39,343 nucleotides of DNA, taken from NCBI GenBank assembly GCA_023246555.1, contig JAHFIC010000004.1:1-39343 (forward strand), read 5' to 3'. The notes beneath the pieces are model-generated. The model saw only the letters and a list, made by a program, of their open reading frames with translations, did no database searches and was not told the origin of the DNA. Below, piece after piece: positions 24,672 to 31,089 of this stretch. The DNA is from Candidatus Magasanikiibacteriota bacterium (GTDB lineage: Bacteria > Patescibacteriota > Patescibacteriia > Magasanikbacterales > UBA922). Every line of letters begins with the position of its first letter. Positions within the stretch are counted from its first letter, which is position 1. Position numbers and translations under genes: made by a program.

Positions 24672-25607
24672 TTAAATAATCTGTATCTCTTCCTCCAAGG
24701 CTACGCCAAATCTATCGTACACCTTTGTTTTAATCTCATCAATCAGCGCGAGCACGTCTGCCGCTGTCGCGTGGCCGTTGTTCAGAATAAAATTGCAGTG
24801 CTTCGTGGACACTTCCGCACCGCCGACCACCGCGCCTTTGAGTCCCGACTGATCAATCAACCATCCAGCGGAAATTTTCCCTTTTTTCAAAAACTCCTCT
24901 GGCAAATCAGAAATTTTGAGATTTTGAGATTTCGATATCTCGAAATTTTTAAAAACACACCCAATCGACTGTCCTTGCGGCTGGGTTTTCGCGCGGTAGG
25001 CTAAGTGTTCTAGCGCCCGTTTTCGACCCTCAATATTTTCGCCTTTGCGCAGTGTGAGTGTCGCGCGAAGCACCACTCCACCCCCGTGTTTCAACGTGCT
25101 ATCGCGGTAGCCAAATGCACATTCTGTGTTTGAAAGCGTTACCACTTCGCCATCTCGATACGCCTCGATCTCTTTGACCACATCTTTCATTTCCCCCCCC
25201 ATGGCGCCGGCGTTGCCACGCACCGCGCCGCCGATCGTGCCCGGCACGCCCACACCCCATTCAAATCCAGTCAGTCCTGAAGAGAAAGATTCTTGAGCAA
25301 TCTGAGCGGTGATGCACCCGGCATCCGCTTGAATGTAAGTACCTTTGGTATTTGAACTTTGGCATTTGACATTGACCGCGACACCGCGGAAACCGTTGTC
25401 ACGAACTAACATATTGCTCCCACTACCGATAATGAAATACGACACTCCTTCACCATCAAGAAACCGCAATGCTTCAACCAACTTTTCGGTGGAATCAATG
25501 GTCAAAAAAACATCGGCCGGTCCGCCAATGCGAAACGTCGTACGTTTCGCCATTGGTTCATTGATTTTGACAGAACCAAATTGTTTTAATTGATCGTATA
25601 ATTCCAT
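24672..25607 (-). CDS. murB: UDP-N-acetylmuramate dehydrogenase (UDP-N-acetylenolpyruvoylglucosamine reductase)
   Basis: Reduces UDP-GlcNAc-enolpyruvate to UDP-MurNAc in peptidoglycan synthesis. The FAD-binding domain has TTFRIGGPADVF, YFIIGSGSNMLV and VPGTIGGAVRGNAGAMG. The active-site residues are in GYRDSTLK, SIGCVFKN (Cys as proton donor in place of the Ser of E. coli MurB) and a terminal ALEEEIQII glutamate. It is 311 aa long. Two low-complexity insertions coincide with short DNA repeats: CQSSNTKGT (25344-25371) and ISKSQNLKIS right after the active-site segment (24910-24949). It is the first gene of the murB - unknown - hpf transcript and divergent from the ATP-grasp gene. Confidence 0.95.
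   Translation of the reverse strand: MELYDQLKQFGSVKINEPMAKRTTFRIGGPADVFLTIDSTEKLVEALRFLDGEGVSYFIIGSGSNMLVRDNGFRGVAVNVKCQSSNTKGTYIQADAGCITAQIAQESFSSGLTGFEWGVGVPGTIGGAVRGNAGAMGGEMKDVVKEIEAYRDGEVVTLSNTECAFGYRDSTLKHGGGVVLRATLTLRKGENIEGRKRALEHLAYRAKTQPQGQSIGCVFKNFEISKSQNLKISDLPEEFLKKGKISAGWLIDQSGLKGAVVGGAEVSTKHCNFILNNGHATAADVLALIDEIKTKVYDRFGVALEEEIQII
24910..24949. repeat. five 8-bp repeats inside murB
   Basis: Five degenerate 8-bp units of GAGATTTT/GAAATTTT type, in frame. They encode EISKSQNLKIS just after the active-site SIGCVFKN segment. Part of the run is also palindromic (GATTTCGATATCTCGAAAT). Confidence 0.65.
25344..25371. repeat. four heptanucleotide repeats inside murB
   Basis: Four 7-bp units of TTTGNNN form (TTTGGTA, TTTGAAC and two more), in frame, that encode KCQSSNTKG on the minus strand. 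This is the second short-repeat insertion in the same gene. Confidence 0.65.
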
Positions 25608-25608
25608 A

Positions 25609-25637
25609 TTGCCAAGGCAGGATGCTCCTTATATACT
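25609..25637 (+). promoter_or_regulatory. sigma70 promoter of the ATP-grasp gene, leaderless type
   Basis: TTGCCA (25609-25614), 17-bp spacer, TATACT (25632-25637), then 7 nt and the ATG at 25645. The transcript should start at or next to the start codon. Confidence 0.6.
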
Positions 25638-25644
25638 CTTTATC

Positions 25645-26964
25645 ATGATGCAGAAACTTCTCGAACAACTCGCGGCAACCCCTGTCGCCTACATAGCGCG
25701 GGATATCGAACGCGCGCTTGGACTTACGCTCCCGACGAGAGGATATTGTATTGTCTCAAATGCAACCGCCTTTGCCAAGAAAATTGCCAATGGATCTGAT
25801 GACGCGCTCCTCATCCCCTCCGAGCATCCGCTTGATACCGAAGAGCTTCTGCGGCATGAACTGACAATGCCCTTTCTGCGCAAGCATGGCATTCGCCGCG
25901 TCGTTGTGTTTAAAAACACATCGCACATCGAACGCGCCGCGTCTGCTCTGGGATTAGAGCTCCTCAATCCGCCGGCAGATATTTCAAAAATAGTGGAAGA
26001 AAAAATATCTCAAGTGCGGTGGCTTGGGGAACTTGCCACTTATCTCCCGCCGCACACCATAACCACGTGCAAAAAGCTTGAATGGACTGGCACCGACGTG
26101 ATCGTGCAATTCAATCACGCGCATACCGGCGATGGTACGCTTCGCCTGACATCAAAAGAAACGATGCGCGCGCTGGCCGAACAATTTCCTGATCGCGACG
26201 TGCGCGTGATGGATGTGGTCAATGGTCCGACGTTCACCAATAATAATGTTGTCGCGCGAGACGCCGTACTGTTTGGAAATGTGAATTACCAAATCACTGG
26301 CCTCACCCCGTTTACCGATCGGCCGTTTGCCACGGTGGGAAACGATTGGGGGCTCGCGGAACGTCTCTTGCCGGAATCGGCGAGAGCGACATACACCGAA
26401 ATGGTCGCGACGATCGGTAATCAGTTACGGCAGAGCGGCTGGCGCGGGCTCTTCGGTGTGGACGTGATGTACGATGAAGACAAGAAAAAACTTTTTCTCA
26501 TCGAAATCAATGCGCGTCAACCCGCGTCAGCGACGTTTGAATCACAATTACAGCACAGCCATCGGCTATCGGCCAAAAGTCCCGCACACTGCGGGACCCC
26601 GCCCGAGGGCGGTGGCCAAAAGTCCCGCACACTGCGGGACCCCGCCCGAGGGCGGTGGCTGAAAGCCATAACAATCTTTGAAGCCCACCTGGCGGCGTTG
26701 TTGGATCTGCCGCTTGGTGATAAAACCTTGGTCACGATCCACGACGGAGCGCAATTGGTGAGACGAATCAGAGATGATGAATCAAAAATGACGGATATAT
26801 CCGAAAAAATCGAAAAGCTGAAGGCAGCAGGATTGACGGTCATGCGCTATGACAACACCGAGCCTGGTCAAGACGTGCTCCGCATCCAAAGCGAGCGTTC
26901 ACTCATGGAGTCGCATCATAAATTAAATGAGCGTGGGCGGCTGATCCAAAGCATGGTGTCGTAA
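25645..26964 (+). CDS. ATP-grasp family ligase with in-frame palindromic insert
   Basis: A 439-aa protein. The ATP-grasp region spans about 115-304, with a lysine-bearing lead (KISQVRWLGEL), VIVQFNHAHTGDGTLRL as nucleotide loop and the metal-binding end GLFGVDVMYD...FLIEINARQPAS. The substrate is unknown. The Zn-ribbon gene 6 kb away resembles LysW, a carrier used by some ATP-grasp ligases, but the link is weak. Residues about 305-338 are encoded by a short heptad run and two tandem 43-bp units with hairpins. The frame resumes normally (AITIFEAHLAALLDLP), so the gene appears intact. The start ATG 25645 lies 7 nt after the -10 box. PEBP follows after 5 bp. Confidence 0.75.
   Translation: MMQKLLEQLAATPVAYIARDIERALGLTLPTRGYCIVSNATAFAKKIANGSDDALLIPSEHPLDTEELLRHELTMPFLRKHGIRRVVVFKNTSHIERAASALGLELLNPPADISKIVEEKISQVRWLGELATYLPPHTITTCKKLEWTGTDVIVQFNHAHTGDGTLRLTSKETMRALAEQFPDRDVRVMDVVNGPTFTNNNVVARDAVLFGNVNYQITGLTPFTDRPFATVGNDWGLAERLLPESARATYTEMVATIGNQLRQSGWRGLFGVDVMYDEDKKKLFLIEINARQPASATFESQLQHSHRLSAKSPAHCGTPPEGGGQKSRTLRDPARGRWLKAITIFEAHLAALLDLPLGDKTLVTIHDGAQLVRRIRDDESKMTDISEKIEKLKAAGLTVMRYDNTEPGQDVLRIQSERSLMESHHKLNERGRLIQSMVS
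26558..26578. repeat. three heptanucleotide repeats in the ATP-grasp gene
   Basis: GCCATCG, GCTATCG and GCCAAAA run directly into the first 43-bp palindromic unit and share its first bases. They are related in form to the array upstream of dnaG. Confidence 0.5.
26571..26656. repeat. two tandem 43-bp units, each with two hairpins, inside a coding region
   Basis: Two identical 43-bp copies (26571-26613 and 26614-26656). Each has GTCCCGC/GCGGGAC with a 5-nt loop and CCGCCC/GGGCGG with a 2-nt loop. This resembles REP/MITE-type palindromic elements. Since 43 is not a multiple of 3, the two copies are read in different frames (SPAHCGTPPEGGG and SRTLRDPARGR), yet no stop arises and the downstream frame is kept. 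Confidence 0.85.
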
Positions 26965-26969
26965 TTCCT

Positions 26970-27407
26970 ATGCGCGTAGAAAGTCCAGTTTTTTCAAATA
27001 ACGAATCCATTCCGGTGGCGTATACCTGTGATGGAAAGGAAAAAAATCCGCCGTTCCAATTTTTTGATGTACCAACTGAAGCAAAAAGCTTGGTACTGAT
27101 CGTGGACGATCCTGATGCTCCGGGTGGTGACTTCGTGCATTGGCTGGTATGGAATATTGATCCCAGAACAACAGAAATTACTGAAGCGAGCGTGCCGCCG
27201 GGCGCGATCCAAGGCACAACGGATTTTGGAACCACCGGGTATGGCGGTCCGTGTCCACCATCGGGAACGCATCGCTATCAATTCAAACTCTACGCGCTTG
27301 ATACGTCGCTGTCTCTTCCGCCATCAACCAAAAAATCCGCACTCGAGGCGGCAATGAAAGGGTATGTGCTCACCGAAGCGCGGTTGGTTGGGTTGTATAA
27401 AAGATAA
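26970..27407 (+). CDS. YbhB/YbcL family (PEBP-like) protein
   Basis: A 145-aa single-domain protein of the phosphatidylethanolamine-binding protein fold. The anion-pocket motifs are DDPDAPGGDFVHWLVWNI and GGPCPPSGTHRYQFKLYALD. Bacterial members are cytosolic and of uncertain role (small anionic ligands or kinase-inhibitor-like). It starts 5 bp after the ATP-grasp gene with no Shine-Dalgarno and is probably co-transcribed. Confidence 0.92.
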   Translation: MRVESPVFSNNESIPVAYTCDGKEKNPPFQFFDVPTEAKSLVLIVDDPDAPGGDFVHWLVWNIDPRTTEITEASVPPGAIQGTTDFGTTGYGGPCPPSGTHRYQFKLYALDTSLSLPPSTKKSALEAAMKGYVLTEARLVGLYKR

Positions 27408-27428
27408 AGGGTGTTCCCCGAGCCGAGA

Positions 27429-27461
27429 AGAAAAAAGTCCCGCGGCAACCGACACGGGACT
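27429..27461 (-). terminator. intrinsic terminator for the 38-aa peptide gene
   Basis: AGTCCCG (27436-27442) pairs with CGGGACT (27455-27461). On the minus strand the stem is followed by TTTTTTCTTC. It ends the minus-strand transcript of the 38-aa gene and lies 22 bp beyond the convergent PEBP stop. Confidence 0.8.
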
Positions 27462-27496
27462 CCGAGTGAGCTGTGCGCCTCCGCGCTCCCCTATTA

Positions 27497-27613
27497 TCAC
27501 AGAGGATTCCGCATCTGTGCCCAAGCGTAGACTAGCACTGCCCCAACTACGGCAGGCGTAACCGCGATAGCGACGCCGTACCAAAACGCATATTTCAATT
27601 TGCGACAATCCAT
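27497..27613 (-). CDS. 38-aa single-helix membrane peptide
   Basis: ATG 27613 to TGA 27497, with AAGGAGG 7-8 nt upstream. A basic N-terminus (MDCRKLKYAFWYG) is followed by one hydrophobic helix (VAIAVTPAVVGAVLVYAWA). It is a single-gene transcript with a sigma70 promoter at 27645-27674 and an intrinsic terminator at 27429-27461. The function is unknown. It has the same design as the 58-aa peptide gene at 21895-22071: private promoter, strong GGAGG, tiny membrane protein, strong terminator. Confidence 0.65.
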   Translation of the reverse strand: MDCRKLKYAFWYGVAIAVTPAVVGAVLVYAWAQMRNPL

Positions 27614-27644
27614 TTCGTGCCTCCTTCCATTTCTGATTGTTTTT

Positions 27645-27674
27645 GTTATACTGCTCCTCACCATATGGAGTCAA
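27645..27674 (-). promoter_or_regulatory. sigma70 promoter for the 38-aa peptide gene
   Basis: Minus-strand TTGACT (27674-27669), 18-bp spacer, TATAAC (27650-27645). The -35 box lies inside the first codons of the divergent NlpC/P60-like gene (start at 27665). Confidence 0.65.
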
Positions 27675-28435
27675 GCACGCTCTCACAACCAGCATTGAAA
27701 ATGATCGCCGCGTACGAGCATTTGCCGTTTGAACACACCACGGTTGTCTGTCCGTATTTCATCAATCGCCGCCAGCGGATTCGCGGCGCGCTTCGGGCGC
27801 TGGTCGGCAAGGGCAGTCCGGACGATATTGTGGAAGAAGCCGTGATCATTGCACTCAAAGAAAAAGTTGATTTAAAATCGCTCGATGCCGAAGGGCTGAA
27901 AAAATTTCTTGTTGACCACAAACTTGGTATTGATTGCTCTGGGTTTGTGTATTATGTTCTCGACGCGGAATTGCGTGCGAGGAATATGGGCGCCCTTAAA
28001 AAACACCTCCGTTTCCCCGACAGAATGAGCCTCCTTAGAAAATTGATCGCCAAATTCCGCCCCGTGGAAAATACCGACGTTGGAGTCTTGGTAGAGGACA
28101 CGAATAGTGCGATCGTTTCATTGGACCGCGCGCGGGCCGGGGATATCATAACCATGCGCGGCATTGGGCAAGCGCAGGATCGCGACCATGTTCTTCTCGT
28201 CTCTGCGGTCGATGCTTCCGCAATTCATTACGCACATGCATTTCAATGGTCGACCGATGGAAAATATCTTCATGGGATAAAAAAGGGGCGGATCGAAATC
28301 CTTGATCCAAAAAAATCGCTCCTTGAGGAGCGATGGGTAGAGGCGGGAAAAATTGGTGAAGACAGTGAGACATATCGGCACGCAAAAAAAACACAGATGA
28401 TTGAACTTCGACGATTGAATATTTTGGAGAATTAA
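27665..28435 (+). CDS. NlpC/P60-like cysteine peptidase-fold protein
   Basis: A 256-aa protein. The catalytic motif GIDCSGFVYYVLD (C91) and the histidine in DRDHVLLVSAV (H175) match the NlpC/P60 (CHAP-like) papain fold, and a third polar residue may be H188 or H191. RAGDIITMRGIG before the His is the usual strand. No signal peptide or membrane segment is seen, so it may act in the cytosol, be exported by another route, or be something other than a wall hydrolase. The start is ATG 27665; the frame upstream is open but overlaps the peptide promoter. A plus-strand -10-like TATACT lies at 27647-27652. Confidence 0.7.
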   Translation: MESSTLSQPALKMIAAYEHLPFEHTTVVCPYFINRRQRIRGALRALVGKGSPDDIVEEAVIIALKEKVDLKSLDAEGLKKFLVDHKLGIDCSGFVYYVLDAELRARNMGALKKHLRFPDRMSLLRKLIAKFRPVENTDVGVLVEDTNSAIVSLDRARAGDIITMRGIGQAQDRDHVLLVSAVDASAIHYAHAFQWSTDGKYLHGIKKGRIEILDPKKSLLEERWVEAGKIGEDSETYRHAKKTQMIELRRLNILEN

Positions 28436-28475
28436 AAAAGCGTCCGGGGAATCGTTGATTCGCCATCGGACGCTT
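28432..28475 (-). terminator. intrinsic terminator after the GC-rich gene
   Basis: AAGCGTCCG (28438-28446) pairs with CGGACGCTT (28467-28475), with inner GAATC/GATTC, followed on the minus strand by TTTTTTAAT. It also lies at the stop codon of the convergent NlpC/P60-like gene. Confidence 0.8.
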
Positions 28476-28515
28476 GCGTGTGTGGACGGGAAGTGTGTCA
28501 GAACGAGACGAGTCG

Positions 28516-29109
28516 CTAGTTCAGCGCCAGCCCGAGCGAGGTCGCTCGCTCCCGCGCGAACATCGGCAACGCCCTCACGCTCTGACGCGTCTCCGCGAGG
28601 CGCTTGGGGCTCGTGTTGAAGCCCCAAAGGAGCCGCTTCGCCTCCTTCCTGTGCCGCCGCGCGAACGACGGCTCCATCATGAGGAGCCGAACGAATCGCT
28701 CGATCTCGGAGTTGATCTCCACATGGGTCGGTTGCGGCGTGAAGGCCACCATCGGCGCGGACTCCCGCGCCTCGACGGGCCGGAGGTCGTAGATCTCGCC
28801 GACCTCGATCGTCGGCGGAATCGAAACCGGCCACCCGGCCGCGATGAGCTGCTTCTCGGCCTCGGCGCGCATGTCCTCGTTGACCTCGGCGAGGATGAGG
28901 GGGATGAGCTCGACGCGGAGCGACGCGAGATCGGACATCTCGAGGATGCTCGCCTTGCCCGTCATCTGGGTGTCGTTGCCGGGCGCCCGGCAGATGTGGT
29001 AGGCGATCTTCGCCGCAACCTTCTCCAGCGCGGCCTCACCCACCCAGCGAGCGATGTCTTTCCGATCCATAGCGAAACGCCAGTACTTCGTGGGGTAATT
29101 GATCATCAT
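28516..29109 (-). CDS. GC-rich gene of unknown function
   Basis: A 197-aa soluble protein (two adjacent ATG codons at 29109 and 29106) with helical segments such as RKDIARWVGEAALEKVAAKI and FARRHRKEAKRLLWGFNTSP. No family is recognised. Base composition is clearly more GC-rich than the flanks, with G/C at most third positions, which suggests recent transfer or a different codon regime. A weak AAGAGAG precedes the start. A strong terminator follows at 28432-28475. A long plus-strand frame across the same bases is a shadow of this composition. Confidence 0.65.
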   Translation of the reverse strand: MMINYPTKYWRFAMDRKDIARWVGEAALEKVAAKIAYHICRAPGNDTQMTGKASILEMSDLASLRVELIPLILAEVNEDMRAEAEKQLIAAGWPVSIPPTIEVGEIYDLRPVEARESAPMVAFTPQPTHVEINSEIERFVRLLMMEPSFARRHRKEAKRLLWGFNTSPKRLAETRQSVRALPMFARERATSLGLALN

Positions 29110-29202
29110 TTATCGAACTCTCTTCTTTACTAGTCGAATTTGTAGTCCATCTTCCACCGTCCTTGGCAGAATCCGAACAAATGAACGATTGTACTCTTCG
29201 CC

Positions 29203-29225
29203 GTACCAAGACTCCTGTCTTGTAC
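29203..29225. promoter_or_regulatory. inverted repeat upstream of the GC-rich gene
   Basis: GTACCAAGAC and GTCTTGTAC around TCCT form an interrupted palindrome in the 188-bp divergent gap between the GC-rich gene and mraY. It could be an operator or a leader hairpin of the minus-strand transcript. Apart from this and the mraY promoter, I see nothing else in the gap. Confidence 0.35.
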
Positions 29226-29260
29226 AACAAAGCCCAATAACTTAGCATATTTTTCTTATA

Positions 29261-29289
29261 TTGTCAATAGCCGAATCTCCTGGTATAAT
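29261..29289 (+). promoter_or_regulatory. sigma70 promoter of the mraY operon, leaderless type
   Basis: TTGTCA (29261-29266), 17-bp spacer, TATAAT (29284-29289, consensus), then 8 nt and the ATG at 29298. This is the best promoter in the window and its transcript should begin at the start codon. Confidence 0.8.
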
Positions 29290-29297
29290 CTTCCCGT

Positions 29298-30428
29298 ATG
29301 TCGCTCGGTGAAACCCACCTGGAACTTCTCAAAAATGCCCTAGGTTACGGCATTTTTTCCTGTTTTGTAGCCTTTCTTTGGGCGCCGCTTCTCATCAAAT
29401 TCCTCTACCGATTCAACATCACCCGCCAGCGGGAATTCGATGCCACACTCGGATTCGACGCGCGAAAACACAAAGCCGGCACCCCGATTATGGGTGGCCT
29501 TTTGGTCATTCTCACGGTCGCGATCGTCACCATCTGGTTCAATTGGGAACGCCGGTTCACCTTTGTCCCGGTCGGCGTCATGGCGCTCGCGGCCACTTTA
29601 GGCGGCATTGACGACATCATGCACGTCTACGGCAAAGAGCGACGCAATCGCTCCATCCGCCACGTGCTTCGCTTGATTCGTGTTCATGCCGATTGGCGCG
29701 AGCGTCTCTGGCTTGTGCTCACATTGCCATGGTCCATCTTCAAACGCGCGTCGCTGTGGCTAGGGTCGCACCCGGGTCGCGGCGTGCATGTGCACGAAAA
29801 ATTGCTCCTGCAGTTTATTGCTGGTTCTATTACCGCCTACTGGATTTATTTCAAGCTGGGCGAGCATTGGCGGAATATCTTTATTCCGTTTGACGGCTAC
29901 ATCAACATCGGCTGGTGGATCATTCCCATAATTATTCTCTTTGTCATGTTCACGGCAAACGCGGTTAATGTGGCCGACGGCATGGATGGCCTGGCCGGCG
30001 GTACGCTTCTCATTACCTTTTCGGCGCTCACGATTCTCTCGTGGCTTGAAGGATACCAATCCATTGCGATTTTGAACGCGACGACTGCTGGCGCGCTTAT
30101 TCCGTACACATATTTCAATATCAAACCCGCGCGCTTCCAGATGGGCGATGTTGGGTCTTTGGGTCTTGGAGCACTTCTCGCCATCAATGCGATTGCGATC
30201 AATCGCATGCTCCTTCTGCCATTTTTAGGATTCATTTTTTATATCGAACTTACTACCGTCATGATCCAAGTGTTCGGCCGTTATGTTTTGGGCCGCCGCA
30301 TTTTCCGCATGGCACCGATTCACCACCATTTTGAATTGCGCGGCTGGTCGGAAGAGAAAGTCGTGATGCGGTTTTGGATTATGCATGCCGCGATGGTGAT
30401 GCTTGGGTTGTGGATTGCTCTGTACTAG
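29298..30428 (+). CDS. mraY: phospho-N-acetylmuramoyl-pentapeptide transferase
   Basis: A 376-aa integral membrane enzyme that makes lipid I from UDP-MurNAc-pentapeptide and undecaprenyl phosphate. About ten membrane segments are visible, with KHKAGTPIMGGLL, GGIDDIMHVYG (catalytic Asp pair region), NAVNVADGMDGLAGG, FQMGDVGSLGLGALL and the APIHHHFELRGWSEEKVVMRFW loop. An insert of about 40 residues follows the first DD motif (RNRSIRHVLRLIRVHADWRERL and after). It is the first gene of a four-gene wall operon, with an apparently leaderless mRNA. Confidence 0.96.
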   Translation: MSLGETHLELLKNALGYGIFSCFVAFLWAPLLIKFLYRFNITRQREFDATLGFDARKHKAGTPIMGGLLVILTVAIVTIWFNWERRFTFVPVGVMALAATLGGIDDIMHVYGKERRNRSIRHVLRLIRVHADWRERLWLVLTLPWSIFKRASLWLGSHPGRGVHVHEKLLLQFIAGSITAYWIYFKLGEHWRNIFIPFDGYINIGWWIIPIIILFVMFTANAVNVADGMDGLAGGTLLITFSALTILSWLEGYQSIAILNATTAGALIPYTYFNIKPARFQMGDVGSLGLGALLAINAIAINRMLLLPFLGFIFYIELTTVMIQVFGRYVLGRRIFRMAPIHHHFELRGWSEEKVVMRFWIMHAAMVMLGLWIALY

Positions 30429-30441
30429 CTAAGGGATTCCA

Positions 30442-31089
30442 ATGTATCTTTCCTGGAACGAACAAATTATCACCGACTTCTCCGACGCGCACATCAATAC
30501 ACTCTACAGAGAAGGGTATCTTTTTACGCGTGTCGACCGCGGTGTCATGAAGCAAACCAGAAGTGTTAGGATTGATCTGTCTCAATTCGAACTTTCCAGT
30601 GAAAACCGCCGTATACTCAAAAAAACTGAATGGATAGAAATAAAAAAAGAAACCCTCCCCTACGCGAACTACTCGTGGAAAATCGGAAAATTGGCCAAAG
30701 ACTTTTACGAGACAAAATTCGGCAAAAAAACTTTTTCTGCCAATAAAATAAAAGAATTACTCACAACCAATAAAAGCAATTTCAATCGAGTGTTCGTGTA
30801 TTCATACAATGGTGAACCAATCGGATATTGCATCGCACGAGAAACAAATGAAATGATCCACTATTCTTATCCGTTCTACACCCTCAACTCTCAACTCTCA
30901 ACTCTCAACCCCGGCATGGCAATGATGACGCAGGCGGTTCTTTTTGCGAAAGAACACGGCAAAAAATATATCTATCTTGGCAGTGCCCAGCGTCCGACCG
31001 ATACCTACAAACTGCAATTCGCGGGGTTGGAGTGGTTTGATGGAAAGGAATGGAAGACCGATCTCGCGGCGCTGAAATCCCTTTTATGA
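30442..31089 (+). CDS. aminoacyl-tRNA-protein transferase-like (Ate1/Bpt-type, GNAT fold) protein
   Basis: A 215-aa protein. The C-terminal half (FNRVFVYSYNGEPIGYC, YIYLGSAQRPTDTYKLQF, AGLEWFDGKEW) and the N-terminal RSVRIDLSQFELSSENRRIL recall arginyl/leucyl-tRNA-protein transferases, which attach an amino acid from tRNA to a target. The Cys cluster of classical Ate1 is missing. Placed between mraY and the mpl-like ligase, with its stop overlapping the next start (ATGA), it may instead act in cell-wall precursor modification. This is inference. AAGGG lies about 7 nt before the ATG. A heptanucleotide repeat encodes LNSQLSTLN in the middle. Confidence 0.65.
   Translation: MYLSWNEQIITDFSDAHINTLYREGYLFTRVDRGVMKQTRSVRIDLSQFELSSENRRILKKTEWIEIKKETLPYANYSWKIGKLAKDFYETKFGKKTFSANKIKELLTTNKSNFNRVFVYSYNGEPIGYCIARETNEMIHYSYPFYTLNSQLSTLNPGMAMMTQAVLFAKEHGKKYIYLGSAQRPTDTYKLQFAGLEWFDGKEWKTDLAALKSLL
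30883..30910. repeat. four heptanucleotide repeats in the Ate1-like gene
   Basis: CTCAACT repeated three times without change, plus a fourth copy with one difference, in frame. They encode TLNSQLSTLN at a surface-loop position. This is the most perfect heptad run in the window and looks recent. Confidence 0.75.

Noticed and set aside
26571..26656. Possible CRISPR repeat pair
   Set aside because: Only two directly adjoining 43-bp copies with no unique spacers, lying inside a coding frame; better explained as a tandem palindromic element.
25645..26964. ATP-grasp gene as a pseudogene broken by the palindromic insert
   Set aside because: The frame stays open across both repeat copies and resumes with a normal-looking C-terminal domain, so it is kept as an intact CDS.
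28474..29133. 219-codon plus-strand frame opposite the GC-rich gene
   Set aside because: The Arg/Pro/Gly/His-rich product is typical of a high-GC shadow; the minus-strand frame has balanced composition and a proper terminator.
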